A DNA stretch of 19,551 bases from Cerioporus squamosus. Its lineage: Eukaryota > Basidiomycota > Agaricomycetes > Polyporales > Polyporaceae. Of the stretch, positions 9,364 to 19,276 are shown in pieces; position 1 is the first letter of the stretch; each line of letters starts with the position of its first letter. The notes under the pieces were generated by a model that was given only the letters and a program-made list of their open reading frames with translations, made no database searches and had not been told where the DNA came from. The stretch is from contig JABYQS010000519.1 of assembly GCA_022592435.1 (NCBI GenBank), positions 1-19,551 on the forward strand, given 5' to 3'. The position numbers were made by a program, and so were the translations under genes.

Positions 9364-10909
9364 TCAAAAGGAGAGGACGGTGTCCACAAGGGAAGTCAAC
9401 CGTTCCAACACCTCCGGGTCTAGCGAGTAGCACTGTGAGACCTTCAGGTGCGCTATATTTGCCACCTGCGGTGCCGCGGCGCCGCGACGTGCCAGAACGA
9501 CCCGGAGGAGCTCGTGTCCGGAAATATCCACACAATTTTGAAAGCCCAGTGCCTCTAATCGAGGTAGAAGCCACTGACCAAGGGTGTCCGGCCCAGCGGC
9601 GAGCATGTCGAAGAACCGTGTTCCGACCGTTCCCGTCGACGGTGAAGAGATTCCCAGGCCGGTGATTTGCGGAAGCTGATGCAGCGCACGAACGAGAGGG
9701 ACCAATGCCGGGCCGCTGAAGTTGCAGTTGCGTAGGTCGAGAAGCCGGAGTGAGGGGAACTGGGCCGGGGTGAGTGCGATGCGCATGAGCCATTGCACAT
9801 CTTCTCCCGAGTTGACGGAGAGAATCTCCAGTGCGGGTAAGACCGTGGCTTCGAAAAACAATGTGATGCTTCCAGAGTCGACGACATCGAAGGTGAGATC
9901 CTTGAGGTCGGGCAACATCCTCGGGCTCGGCCATGCTTTGAAGACGTCTTCCGAGGCGTCTATGGTGAACAGTGCGGATCGGAGCTTCAGGCACTTGAGT
10001 GGTGAGCTTGTGACAATCGCAACGAGTTCGTTGAATGGATACGAAATTCTAGCCGATGAGTGACACCGGTGATCACGCAAGAGGTGCAGGTGGCGGAGGG
10101 AGGGCATGGGTACTTGAATGCAGTCCAGCGGCGCGTGCTCGAGCACAACATACTCGAGTCGTGGGCATGGCTGCGTAAGAACGCTGAATGGCTCATAGGT
10201 CTCGGATTCGGAGGAGTCTATGCACAGATACAGGTCCTCAAGGGCAGGGCCTAGGCCCAACGCGTGCTCTTGAACCTGACGCAGCCTGGGCCAGTCAAGG
10301 ACGGAGACGTTGAAGGAGAAGCACCTCCACAGATGTGGCTCCACCTCGGCCATGACGACCTCGATGTTCGCAGGGTCCTCCAATTGGCAGAAGTCAAGGT
10401 TGATGAAGAGTTTACTCGCCTGAGAGCGCTGAAGATGGACTCGCATCCGTCGAAGGAAAGCAGGGATGCGCCACGCCCATGCGGCATCGAGAACAATGTA
10501 CGACCACAGAGAAGCTGTAGAGAGAGCAACGGCCCTCCACTTGACGGAGACGATGTTGAGCGTGGGTAGAAGGTCGAAGCTCTCGTCAACGCCAAGTTCG
10601 AAGATGCGGGATAGGAGCTCGGTTGGTAAACGGCATATGAGCGCACGTTCGTCGAGAAGCTTGGCCCTTTGCATCTTCAGGTTTGCAAGTCGTTCCTCGA
10701 GCTCCAAAATGTCCTTGTCGAGCTGGACCAGCTCAGGAGGCGGCTGCCGGGGATCCCTATCGCGCTGCTCCAGATGACACGTCGGAGGGTAGCGAGCAGA
10801 CAACGTACGCTTCTCTGGGGTCATCTGTGACTTCTGTGTCGGCTTCTGGGACGAGGAAGCTGAGGTCCTCCCACGCAGCAAGGTCACGATAAGATGGGGT
10901 AGGATCCAT
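9364..10909 (-). CDS. F-box protein with N-terminal coiled coil and LRR-like repeats
   Basis: Two exons, 10909-10809 and 10756-9364, are split by a 52-nt intron (GTACGT donor, TAG acceptor). They join to 1494 nt, 497 aa. An unspliced reading would start further upstream but gives a basic, unlike-family N-terminus. The spliced start MDPTPSYRDLAAWEDLSFLV is acidic and typical for basidiomycete F-box proteins. A coiled coil spans about residues 42-70 (LDKDILELEERLANLKMQRA), and the F-box spans about 73-120 (CRLPTELLSRIFELGV, then VKWRAVALSTASLWSYIVLD). Leucine-rich segments run to the C-terminus (LPALEILSV, FPSLRLLDLRNCNF, LPRLEALGFQNC). By family, it would be an SCF ubiquitin-ligase substrate receptor. 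The frame is intact, unlike the other two F-box genes in the window. The target is unknown. Confidence 0.88.
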
Positions 10910-11091
10910 GAGATGAACAGGTTCAGAGGAGCGCGAGCCAGAACCGCCCGCGGCACTGAGGCTAGCGTTCTCCGGTCCTCGGCCGCAAGCTAACCCGGCA
11001 TGAGCGCTACGTCAACACAAGTACTTACATTGTACAACCCGGTTCGAGTTGGTAGCTCCCTGTGTAAGTCGGAAATGCGTCCTTGTGTATA

Positions 11092-11640
11092 CTATCTCGC
11101 CTGCGTCGCATAGAGACTGTCAGCCATAGGTGGGGTCGGCATGGATAATATTGACCCTCGAGGAGCGGTGGCAGTGAAGTGGAGACCACTGACGGAATGT
11201 TTACGGAGGGGGTATATATGCAAGCAAGTGCCTTGTCTAACTAACACCTTGGTGAGAAAAGCAGAGGAGGAGATTGGAAGGTCGTCGCATGCCAGTCTTG
11301 TGTATATGGTCGACGCGGTCACGTGCGCAACATCCTCGATGTCGCGCCGGTCTGCCAGGTCGATCGTGACGACCATATGGATTGGCCTTGTGCATGCGAC
11401 CTCCGTGCCGCGAGCAATGTCTTCATAGACCGAGTCAGAAGGATTCAAGAAATATCGGTATACTGTATGTAGTACTTACAACGCACTTGATCAGGCTCCT
11501 GTCAGTAAGTGTCCCGGCCCTCCCGCAGTCAAGATACCTGATCCCTCTGGGACATGCTCCGAGGCCTGTGCAGCATCGGTACCCATATGGGTACGAGGTT
11601 CACTACGATGCAATGTTGCGTATACATTCTAACGCCTGAT
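11092..11640 (-). pseudogene. Coding-like relic, unrecognised
   Basis: The minus strand shows protein-like segments separated by plausible intron borders. One runs from about 11425 to 11248 (ARGTEVACTRPIHMVVTIDL, then ADRRDIEDVAHVTASTIY), and another from about 11630 to 11500 (HRSEPRTHMGTDAAQASE). A GTAAGT donor lies at about 11478. I could not join them into one open frame to a sensible start, so this may be a decayed gene or chance. No family is recognised. Confidence 0.25.
11579..11594. repeat. Perfect 16-bp palindrome
   Basis: GTACCCATATGGGTAC is its own reverse complement. It lies in the non-coding zone between the second F-box gene and the HET relics. It could be a dimeric transcription-factor site; no function can be shown from sequence alone. 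Confidence 0.7.
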
Positions 11641-11989
11641 GTTTACTCCAGCAGGAGTCAGGGTTCAATATGAGCGTGGCATCCACTCGAGCCCCAGTAC
11701 TCCCGCTGCGACAAAAACCGTGGACGAGACTGTGCGGACTCCAACATACAGCTCAAACCCCCTGATGTAGGGCTATAGAAACACAAACACCTGCACTCTG
11801 CCTTAGCCCTCTCGTACTGTCTGATAACTCATCGTATTGGCATCGGTTATGCTAAACATGTTGAGCTCCAGACCGGGATCTCGGCCTGTACTAGTCGGTA
11901 CCATGCGTACGTCCTCATCATGACGTTTAGACAACCATATACCGCCGATAGCGCTCCGAAGGTACGCATGCACCATGCAGGGACGGCCA

Positions 11990-12330
11990 GTTCGCGAACA
12001 CTGAAGGGAGGCACTGCGTTCATCGGCGGACCGCCGCGGGAGGCGTCGACATCTGTATCCTACTTGTGCATTTCCCGAGCAAGTCGGGCTTTCCCCGATC
12101 ATCGCTGCTGACAGCTGTATACACACTGAGCGAGCTGCCGTACATGTTTGACACGGAAGGCGAGGTGTACTGTGTCCGGCATCTTGCTGAACTCCCGTGC
12201 ATCTTGCCGTGCCTTCCGAAGGCGAGAGGCAGTACTGCGACAGTGAGTACCAGTTATGTTCTCGATCAATTGGCGACATGTGCCTATATAGCCTCGTCGG
12301 GGTAGTCCTATCCAGCGGCATAGCTGTAGT
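11990..12330 (+). pseudogene. Degraded HET-gene 5' copy (outer)
   Basis: This segment matches the one at about 12470-12950 as an imperfect direct repeat offset by roughly 600-650 bp. Shared blocks are GGAGGCACT followed by a CGCGGGAGG, CTGCCGTACATG, a GTAGT/CCAGCGGC block, and GGAGAACTCTTG versus GGAGAGCTCTTG. In one frame it reads AFPEQ, SPIIAAD and RAAVHV, parallel to AFAER, STIIAAD and RAAVHA in the second copy. The base equivalent to the start ATGG is ATCG, so the start is lost. It appears to be the oldest, most decayed member of a tandem array ending in the intact HET gene. Confidence 0.4.
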
Positions 12331-12459
12331 CTGGAGAACTCTTGCTCAGACAGAATGGGGATTTGGTGTCATAGTACGTACGTAGCGTTGACGTAGCGTG
12401 GTGTGTAGATGTGAGCTTGAACTTCGCTTGTGATCTACTCTAGCACAGCGCCGCGCGCC

Positions 12460-12952
12460 GGGCAGAAGCTCATATCAAATCAGACCTGAGACGACCATGA
12501 GCATGTCGTGGCAGACCTTCGTATCGTCCAGCGTACTTTCCATTCCGCATCGCTGCGTAGTAACGTCGGTGACCTCCAGCGTCCTTGGGCATCTCGTGCT
12601 GTTGCGTTCGTTCGCAGTAGAAGATAGAGGTCAGTTCCGATGTCCGCAGCATTATCCAGTAACGGAACAGCAGGAGGCACTATGTCCATGGGCGGGACGC
12701 GGGAGGAAATTTGCGCATTTGCTGAAAGGTCATCTTCTCCATCCACAATCATTGCTGCAGATCGGGCTGCCGTACATGCTGACACGGCGAGTCCAGTATC
12801 CTCTGGACTCACTGATCGTATATATGAAGGAAAGGTCCAGAGCTGCGGCGGTGTGCGACAGGACGGTGTCCGTGATGCCTGTAGCGCTTGCCGGTGTAGT
12901 TCCGTACAGCGGCGCAGCGGGAGAGCTCTTGAGATCTGGGGAAGGGAGCTGA
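12460..12952 (+). pseudogene. Degraded HET-gene 5' copy (inner)
   Basis: The left part (12465-12650) resembles the flank just before the intact HET gene (13025-13210). Shared are CAGAAGCT followed by CATATCA, and AGAGGTCAGTTCCG at 12625 and 13190, then a similar CAGCATTATCCAGTAACG versus GAGCACTAATCAGCAACG. From ATGG at 12688 the frame reads AFAERSSSPSTIIAADR, aligning with APAEGLSRHGTISAAGR of the HET protein (AE..S...TI.AA.R). Beyond that a YPLDSL segment matches its DPLDI in another frame, implying frameshifts. It has no HET catalytic-region remnants that I can see. It is likely a truncated tandem duplicate. Confidence 0.45.
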
Positions 12953-13187
12953 CGTTCAGTTAGTCTAGCGAGCAGGAGTGGCCCTTGAGCGGGCTTGCCA
13001 CTCTGACGCGCTGCATCTCTTTTGACAGAAGCTTATCTCATATCAGGCGACCACGAAAATGCCATCGTATGCTCACCTTCGCATCGACCAGGTTGCTCCT
13101 CACTCCGCAGTCCCTGTGGTGGTAACACCAGTGGTACCCAGTTGCACCTCAGGTCCTCGTGTCGCCGCGTTACATCTCACTCGGAGA

Positions 13188-13249
13188 CAGAGGTCAGTTC
13201 CGCCGTTACGAGCACTAATCAGCAACGCTCACATCTTCAGTAGCCATCT
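13188..13249 (+). promoter_or_regulatory. HET 5' flank with a possible leader intron
   Basis: A GTCAGT donor at about 13195, a CACTAATC branch-point-like motif and a CTTCAG acceptor at about 13242 delimit a 48-nt candidate intron. It ends 22 nt before the HET ATG. The stretch is the repeat segment shared with the inner relic, so the duplicated unit includes 5' leader sequence. Confidence 0.35.
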
Positions 13250-13264
13250 GCGCTCACGTCCGCC

Positions 13265-14692
13265 ATGGAGATGCGCCTGATGATCGAAACAGAGGCCCCG
13301 GCGGAGGGGCTGAGTCGCCACGGCACCATTTCCGCCGCAGGACGATACTGGCAGCTGAGCGATCCGCTCGACATCGCGGGGACACTGCCCAGATACGCGT
13401 GTGCGTCCTACGTCTGGGGCAACGAGAGGCTTCCGAACCCCATCCATTCCTCGATCATGATGTCGGACCGTACTCTGCCAACGTTCGCTGCTGTCGCGCG
13501 GCACGCCCCCGGGTGTGCGATCTGGATCGATGCGTTCTGTGTCCCTGTTGATCCGAGCAAGAAGAGGCCGACGCTCGAGTCCCTGGGTTTCATCTTCTCG
13601 CGCGCGGAATGCGTCGTCGCCGTCCTCGCCTCGGAGTCGCTGGCGGCGGTGAGGGAGATGGGCGCAACGGTGGACGAGGTATCGTGCGAGAACCCTCCCG
13701 CGGACCTGTCGAAGCGCCCGCTCGACACGCTGAACGGCGACATGTGGATTCGGAGCGTATGGACGTACCAGGAGGTGGTGAACAACCCGGCCATCCTATC
13801 GTTCGCCAGCACGGTGGAGGGTGAGGCGGCTATCGAGGGGATTGACGTCCTCAAGGCTGTCGGCGGGTATATGCTCGCGTACACCAACCTGAGCCCGCAG
13901 AACGCGGACATCAACTACCGCAACGTCCTCGACTTCGAGATTCTGCTTGCAGACTGGCAAATGGGCGCCTTCCAGCAACGCTCTGCGTTCCTCATCATGA
14001 GCGGCGTGGATAATCGCACATACCTCGAGCCCGCAAACTACTTCTACAGCATGATCGGGGCTTTGACGACCAAGCCGTCGAGCCGGACGACAGACCCTAC
14101 TGTCGAGGGGCTCGCGGAGCGCTTCATGGAGCTGTGCGAGGAGAAGGGCGACTACTCCTTCATCTTCAGCGCCGGCCAGCGCGATGCGCGTCCGGGCATG
14201 CGTTGGAGGCCACTGCCGGGTATCTTGAGGCCGGTGCTGGCATGGCACAGCTGGGGTGAGGGACAGCCTGGACGCAGGGTGGATGGTGGAGGAGTCTTGC
14301 TGGAGAACGTCGCGGTTTTCACACCCGTGCCTGCCGAGTGGCACGACGGAGACGCGTTTTGGTCCTGGGCGCACGTGTTCATCGACCGTTGGATTGAGCG
14401 TTTTGCGGAAGGGGAGGACCGCGCTGCGCTGACTCTCGCGGCCTTGAAAGACCATGCTGGGTTCAGTGGGACGGGAGGGATGTTCTTGTCGGAGAGAGGC
14501 GCGTTCTACCCACAAGAGGAGCTTCCTAAGGGAGACGTCTCCATCTGTGTTTCGGTATGCGTAAGGTGGTCATGGGGTGCACCTGGGATTGCCAAGGCTG
14601 TCTGCAACGGAGAAGTCAGCTACACGCCGGGTGTGTTTGTTGGAGACGTTCGCGCCCAAGTTACGGACACTTCTGACTTCGTCCTACAGTAA
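13265..14692 (+). CDS. HET (heterokaryon incompatibility) domain protein
   Basis: Single exon, 475 aa, ATG in a strong CCGCCATGG context. The three HET signature blocks are present in order: YACASYVWGNERL (44-56), AIWIDAFCVP (85-94) and MWIRSVWTYQEVV (160-172). HET domains are fungal, mostly cytosolic modules that act in self/non-self recognition after hyphal fusion and can trigger cell death; they are distantly TIR-like. No NACHT, WD40 or ankyrin repeats follow. The C-terminal 280 residues are acidic, Trp-rich and globular without transmembrane segments. Codon use is GC-rich like the other intact genes, and the frame is clean. It is flanked upstream by two degraded partial copies of its own 5' end and downstream by gene relics, which fits a fast-evolving, birth-and-death locus. 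A recognition partner cannot be named. Confidence 0.88.
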   Translation: MEMRLMIETEAPAEGLSRHGTISAAGRYWQLSDPLDIAGTLPRYACASYVWGNERLPNPIHSSIMMSDRTLPTFAAVARHAPGCAIWIDAFCVPVDPSKKRPTLESLGFIFSRAECVVAVLASESLAAVREMGATVDEVSCENPPADLSKRPLDTLNGDMWIRSVWTYQEVVNNPAILSFASTVEGEAAIEGIDVLKAVGGYMLAYTNLSPQNADINYRNVLDFEILLADWQMGAFQQRSAFLIMSGVDNRTYLEPANYFYSMIGALTTKPSSRTTDPTVEGLAERFMELCEEKGDYSFIFSAGQRDARPGMRWRPLPGILRPVLAWHSWGEGQPGRRVDGGGVLLENVAVFTPVPAEWHDGDAFWSWAHVFIDRWIERFAEGEDRAALTLAALKDHAGFSGTGGMFLSERGAFYPQEELPKGDVSICVSVCVRWSWGAPGIAKAVCNGEVSYTPGVFVGDVRAQVTDTSDFVLQ

Positions 14693-15149
14693 TTCTGAGG
14701 GCATGTGCGGGAGTCACGACCTCCGAAGAGTGAGTTCTGGTTGTGAAGGATAGATGATCAGCTTGCACCGTGTTCATGTGCCACAAAGTGAATAATAGTT
14801 GTTCGTAGATATCTACCTTGGCCCGAATATCCTCAATGGGGCTCTTGTGACGGCCTGACGTCCTCTACTGGAGAGACGTGCGAGCCGGATAGTTGTGCTG
14901 TCGATTGTCGACGCCTGCAAGATACATCCGGTGAATAACGCATCGTTCGTCATTGACCTCTACTAAGTTCCGGAACCAGACGGTCGACCTAAGCCTTGCG
15001 TGAAGCGAGGAAGCGCCTATGCTGCCTTGAGGAGCCTGCCCTAAGCTCAACGCCAGATATAAGGAGCGCCCGCGCGTTTGCTGTTTCTTCAGAACATACT
15101 CAGCTAGGATCTATTTTATAGGTACTAACTCGAGTCTCGCATGTTTACA
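14693..15149. other. Spacer after the HET gene
   Basis: I see no gene or strong repeat here. There is an AT-richer TATA-like stretch at about 15111-15120 (CTATTTTATA) that could precede the coding-like segment beginning near 15150. Confidence 0.5.
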
Positions 15150-16018
15150 CATGCCACATCCTTCAAATCCAGTCGATGACACCACCGCCCGCTCGTATAA
15201 CCGAGAACATGGCCGCTTCGTGCGGTCTCGAGGACGTTTGGATCGTGTCTTCTCTCCCTCTTCGGAGTGGACTGAAGCGCGAACCAGCGAGTTGGGCGTA
15301 CGTCTGATGGATTCCTACCTTATGTAGTCTTTGTACATGTACTTCGGTCGCTAGCTGTACGCAATGAAGATATTTTGTCATCCTTCTCGTTGTGATCATT
15401 CGAGTCGACGTCTTTGCCATGTCCATCGAAAAATCTCTGCGACTTCTCATGCAGATGACTGGAGATCACTGGCTTGCTCCATTCGCGTTCATTCACCCTT
15501 CATCTCGCTCGTCAGCGGCCATGGATTTTGGTCTGCGATCTCTGTGGGCAGTTGCAGTACTTACGTGCTAAGGAAGTCGGGGCAGGGACTTTACCAGGAC
15601 TTACCCAATCGAGCGTCCCCAATCATGAGCGCTTCGACATGCTACGACTGGTTTGTTTTGTCCCACTCGTCCCTTTCACGCATGTCGCATGTCTTCTTGC
15701 CGTGCTACCACGCTATCGTCTGCAAGCTGTGGCTATACTTGCAGTGATCAATTACAAACTTATAAGTTCTGGCTGGAGACTGTGGGGCTTGACGGCGATA
15801 CTCAGACTTGGAAACCATGAACCTCGAGAATACCTCCTACCAGCCTCGATGTGTGGGGACACCAGTTGTCAAAGTCAGCGACAGAAGGCCTAGCAAGTCT
15901 GCAAAGTGTTGTCGTCAATGTTAAGACAACTTCCCCGAAGTGGTGCGGGTATGGGATGTCATTGACAACGTATCGCGATACCTTTGTCAGGATTCACGGC
16001 GGTAAACAAGAGCGATAG
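15150..16018 (+). pseudogene. Multi-segment gene relic with in-frame TGA, unrecognised
   Basis: Several protein-like pieces follow one another on the plus strand. The first, from 15151, is MPHPSNPVDDTTARSY, then REHGRFVRSRGRLDRVFSPS, ending at a GTACGT donor near 15298. The second is about 15375-15570 (VILLVVIIRVDVFAMSIEKS, then MTGDHWLAPFAF). The third is about 15570-15660 (SVPNHERFDMLRLV). The last, 15745-16018 after a CAG acceptor, reads TYKFWLETVGLDGDTQTWKP, a TGA at 15818-15820, then continues in the same frame (SLDVWGHQLSKSATEGLASL, and SPKWCGYGMSLTTYRDTFV) to TAG at 16016. The pieces change frame without good introns between some of them. It is most likely a decayed gene; family unknown. 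Confidence 0.4.
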
Positions 16019-16139
16019 TAAGTAGTCGACTTTGATTCTTGCATATTGCAAAACAACGAGGTCGAGACGATGGCAGGGCCATGAGGCACGAGGGACAAGG
16101 CTCAGGGTCACTATGTCTCCCATAGTCACTCTTCATGCC

Positions 16140-16628
16140 CACAGGCACCTGGCGGATGTCCGACATCTCGGGCGAAGTTGGGACCCCTCCGGGAGAAGAT
16201 GAGAAGTCTTCAGAACTCTGCGTGTCTGTGGGCTTGTGGTATGTCGCTTTACTATTCCTCCGCTGCCAGAAGACTCGCCGAGACTGCCAACACGTGCGTA
16301 CTGCCGTCCCATTCCGCTCAAACAGTCCTCCTGAGAGAGCGACCGTGGCTCAGCAACTGATCCTTGCTCGTATATGCGTTGACTGACTTCTCCGGACTGC
16401 AGCCGTGACAGAACGTGTCAGAAGAAGGTCGAGCGACACCGCTGTGGACCCGCACCGTGGGTGGAATGCTCGAGACACGATACATCGGCTTCCATTACAA
16501 ACTTTGTCGCACTACGGTGGTTTCCTCTAGTTCTGGAAACTACATCGTGTCGGCGATATCACCGTAACCGGCACACGAACAGAAGGGTTTCGGGGTTGGG
16601 AGAACCTCCCTCACGGCCGTCAGTTTGA
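16140..16628 (+). pseudogene. MYND-zinc-finger-like gene relic
   Basis: After a CCCACAG acceptor near 16141 a segment reads GPLREKMRSLQNSACLWACG, then MSLYYSSAARRLAETANT. After a CTGCAG acceptor, the exon from 16403 reads RDRTCQKKVERHRCGPAPWV, then FVALRWFPLVLETTS, and stops at 16626-16628. CQKK-x-x-x-H-x-C resembles the second half of a MYND finger (C-x3-C, then H-x3-C), but several zinc-binding cysteines are missing. MYND genes are abundant in Agaricomycetes. The intervening intron would be unusually long, about 150 nt. Most likely a degraded copy; chance resemblance cannot be excluded. Confidence 0.3.
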
Positions 16629-17240
16629 GCCCCGTCCGCATTCAGTGGCGTGACGGACGTTATGGTGTGTGGATCGAAGTCGTATCCGCATTTAGTACGA
16701 ACACTCATAGCTTTGCGGAATGGACCTCCATCGGACAGCTTCCATGCGGCAACGAGTACATTTGTTGACATGTCGACGACGATGCCCACTACGGAGGGGA
16801 GAGACTTTGCGTGCGACACAAGTGCGACAACCTGGAGGACACTGGGAAGCACGGAATCTCTGCAGACCTCGGCACCGGCTGGTCAAAGTTCCGACTTGCT
16901 CGCCGTGCTCTCGAAAGCAGTGCCCTCAGCATACTCCGCCAACGATGCGGGATCGGACTATGGCTTCACGTACTGCAGGGGGCACGCATAGATGTTGTCC
17001 CTCGAGAGCGACGTATCGCCTCTCAGCGGTTCGGACTGCGGCCCTGTTATCCCGACCGAGGCGGTTGAGGGCGAGTAAGCCTGCCTCGTACAAACCGGCG
17101 TGGCGCTGGGGTGGGAGGACTACATACCTCCGACCATCCGGACCGACCAAGACGTCTCGGCGCGGGGATCACGCGATAAAGTGGTCCCTCCTTATACGAC
17201 GCCCTTCCAAAGCGGTGAGAGGTTTGTGATTCACTACCAT
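16559..17240 (-). pseudogene. Two-exon gene relic with one in-frame TGA, unrecognised
   Basis: Minus strand: exon 17240-16935 and exon 16867-16559, with a 67-nt intron (GTATGC donor, TTTGACC branch-like motif, GAG acceptor) in phase 0. From ATG 17240 it reads MVVNHKPLTALEGRRIRRDH, then meets TGA at 17171-17169. It continues in frame (DVLVGPDGRRYVVLPPQRHA, then RRYVALEGQHLCVPPAVREA). The second exon is hydrophobic then polar (VLQVVALVSHAKSLPSVVGI, then VDMSTNVLVAAWKL) and ends at a stop at 16559. Total length would be about 204 codons. The TGA could derive from CGA. The 3' end overlaps the MYND-like relic on the other strand, so at most one of the two may be real there. Confidence 0.35.
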
Positions 17241-17399
17241 GCAATACGCTGCCTGTGCACCACTTGTGCTGACCGCTCGCCGTCAGCTATAGCTTTAATG
17301 CGTAACCAAACTTGACAGGGACGCTGTCATAAGGGTGGTTATGTGAGTGCCAGCGTTACACGCGTCACGCTCCTGAGATCCTGTTAAGGACTTCAACCC

Positions 17400-18274
17400 G
17401 TCATCGGTCGGCAACTGTCATCTATGGCAGCGGGTGTCCATGCTGTCACCGTGCGAGACCCTTGGAACCTGGAAAAGCCCTCGCGTAAACCTCCGATCTG
17501 GCGACCATGTGCGTCGTCCGTTTTGGCACCTTCCATGTCTCCGTCTGTCTCCGCCCATCCACTATTTGCCAGCCAGTATGCTCGTCGTCCCGCCGCTCGA
17601 GTCCATCGGACTCTTCCTTCCCATCCCGGACTCCGACGATCACACAATGCTGATGCTTGACCTGCACGGAAGTCGTCCTGCTTGCTGGGGGAGCAGCTTC
17701 TCAATCCTTTGCACTGGTATCCTCCTCTTCCGCGGCCATGACGGCGCTCATGTCCTAGCGTTTCATGACAAGAGTCCATGAGGTCTCACAGGATGGAAGA
17801 TCAGCGCAAGCCATCTCTGAGCTTGGCTGACTCGTCATGAGCGCGACTCCTGACATCTCAACCACAGAAGCAAGATGTGGTGCTGATGAGGCGTGGTCGT
17901 GCTCATGAGCTGCCTCCACGGACTGCTACCGCATGGTGCCCGCTGCCCTCGCATTATATCGGACCGCAGCGCGAGACCTGCAGCGCCATACATAGGGCAT
18001 GCCGAGACATCCGCAGTTATATATGCGAGAAGTTTCTCTCCATCGACTTCGTCCTTTTGGAACGGAGACGATGCGGACGATCGGAGGACAAAGTTCGCGA
18101 ACCGCCGTCCTGGAAACATCTTGCTCCTCCATGAGCCCAGGACCTGGGCCAGCATCACCCTGTCAACATGACACCATGCCTGTCGGGTACGATGGCCTGA
18201 CTCCCTACGTTGATTCGACTCCCGACGATGTGGCGATGTGCTACGAGGTGTTCCATCTCCGCCTGAGGCCGTAG
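17400..18274 (+). pseudogene. Gene relic with two in-frame TGAs, unrecognised
   Basis: Plus-strand frame from about 17400: LSPPIHYLPASMLVVPPLES, then MLMLDLHGSRPACWGSSFSI and FRGHDGAHVLAFHDKSP. It meets TGA at 17779, continues GLTGWKISASHL, then TGA at 17818. After a CAACCACAG acceptor (near 17871) two frames both read plausibly to about 18170, one with REPPSWKHLAPP and one with RPGNILLLHEPRTWASITL, so frameshifts are likely. A last piece (MPVGYDGLTPYVDSTPDDVA, MCYEVFHLRLRP) ends with a stop at 18272-18274. It looks like the C-terminal half of a decayed gene, perhaps of a beta-propeller type F-box family, but I cannot confirm the family. Confidence 0.35.
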
Positions 18275-18676
18275 CGCCCATCTGCGCTGGGGGCCTCGCG
18301 TACTACGCATCAACTCACTGCGTCGGACGATCACCTCGCTCTAGCTACGGCACACCGTAAGTGTGAAAGGATATATGGTTCCCTGATAGACTTCCAGCCA
18401 CTTTGCCTGCTGACTGTAGGGAGGTCCGCCTGGGTCACCACGTTGACGTTGTACCGCATTATAGCCGCCTAAGGCGTGCCTTCAATTCACGGCCATCCTC
18501 TCCAGACAGACGGCATCTCGTCACCAACGACACGCGCATGATATGTATCCATGAATCAAGCTCTCATGAATATGGGCCATAGGATTTACGCTCAAGTGGT
18601 ACGTCCTTAACTTCGTTTAAGTCGGCTTACATGAATCTTCTCTGCGCAGAAGACTCAGGCTGTAGTGCGATGACGA

Positions 18677-19074
18677 ATGGCTCTATCCGTGGATCTGCAT
18701 TGCAAGCGCGATGTGGCACGGCGGAACGCCGCTCCAGCCCTTTCCTTGCCGGCAACCACTCTGTCAGCGAAGAATCTTCCGATGGTTATCGAGCCGATCG
18801 CTGAGCCTGTCGTCATTCTAATACTTCCACTGGAATGCGGTGCCCTAACGGTAGGCCGAGCATACTCCCTTCATTATCGTTCAGGAGTCTTCTGACGAAC
18901 CTCGTGCTCTTACTAGATCGCTCCCGTCTCCTTCTTGACCACAATGCTGGTGGCTCAAGTCAAGGTAGGACCTCCGCTGCTTCCTACACGCTGACTATTG
19001 GCTCCAGCATAGGTCTGATCGAAATGGTCTCTGTGGGCCTGACTCAAACCATTCCCGCTCGCCGTTGATAGCGG
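18677..19074 (+). other. Coding-like stretch, uncertain
   Basis: From ATG 18677 a 72-codon frame (MALSVDLHCKRDVARRNAAP, then LPMVIEPIAEPVVILILPLE) and an overlapping frame to 19068 (LLTNLVLLLDRSRLLLDHNA) look protein-like. Neither has a family match or a clear splice chain. It may be another relic or chance. The 400 bp before it (18275-18676) show nothing I can support. Confidence 0.2.
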
Positions 19075-19276
19075 GAACTTATATATCGAATTTCGCAACG
19101 GTGGACCGGGGTCCGTGGGGGAAAGAGCTTCGAAATCCTAGGACAGCATTTGACACGCACACCGCCTCGCGGAACGTGACATCGACGAACCTCTGGCGCT
19201 CACCTCATGTATAAGGTCAGCGACCAGCCTCGCTGCGGACATTGCTTTACCCCACCGATCCCGAGCCTTCCCGAAC

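Noticed and set aside
9260..9994. 244-codon minus-strand frame overlapping the second F-box gene
   Set aside because: It is in a different frame of the same strand as the F-box gene and has the Arg/Pro/Ser-rich look of an off-frame translation.
12379..12400. Short repeat ACGTAGCG-TTG-ACGTAGCG, with an inverted 12-mer partner near 11005
   Set aside because: Too short to exceed chance expectation in 19.5 kb and not flanked by further matching sequence or target-site duplications.
13796..14515. 239-codon antisense open frame within the HET gene
   Set aside because: A shadow of a GC-rich coding exon; the sense strand has all three HET blocks.
11019..15566. Three scattered copies of AGTACTTAC (near 11019, 11471, 15557)
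   Set aside because: The reverse complement is a normal GTAAGT splice donor and a 9-mer recurs by chance at this window size; no larger shared sequence surrounds them.
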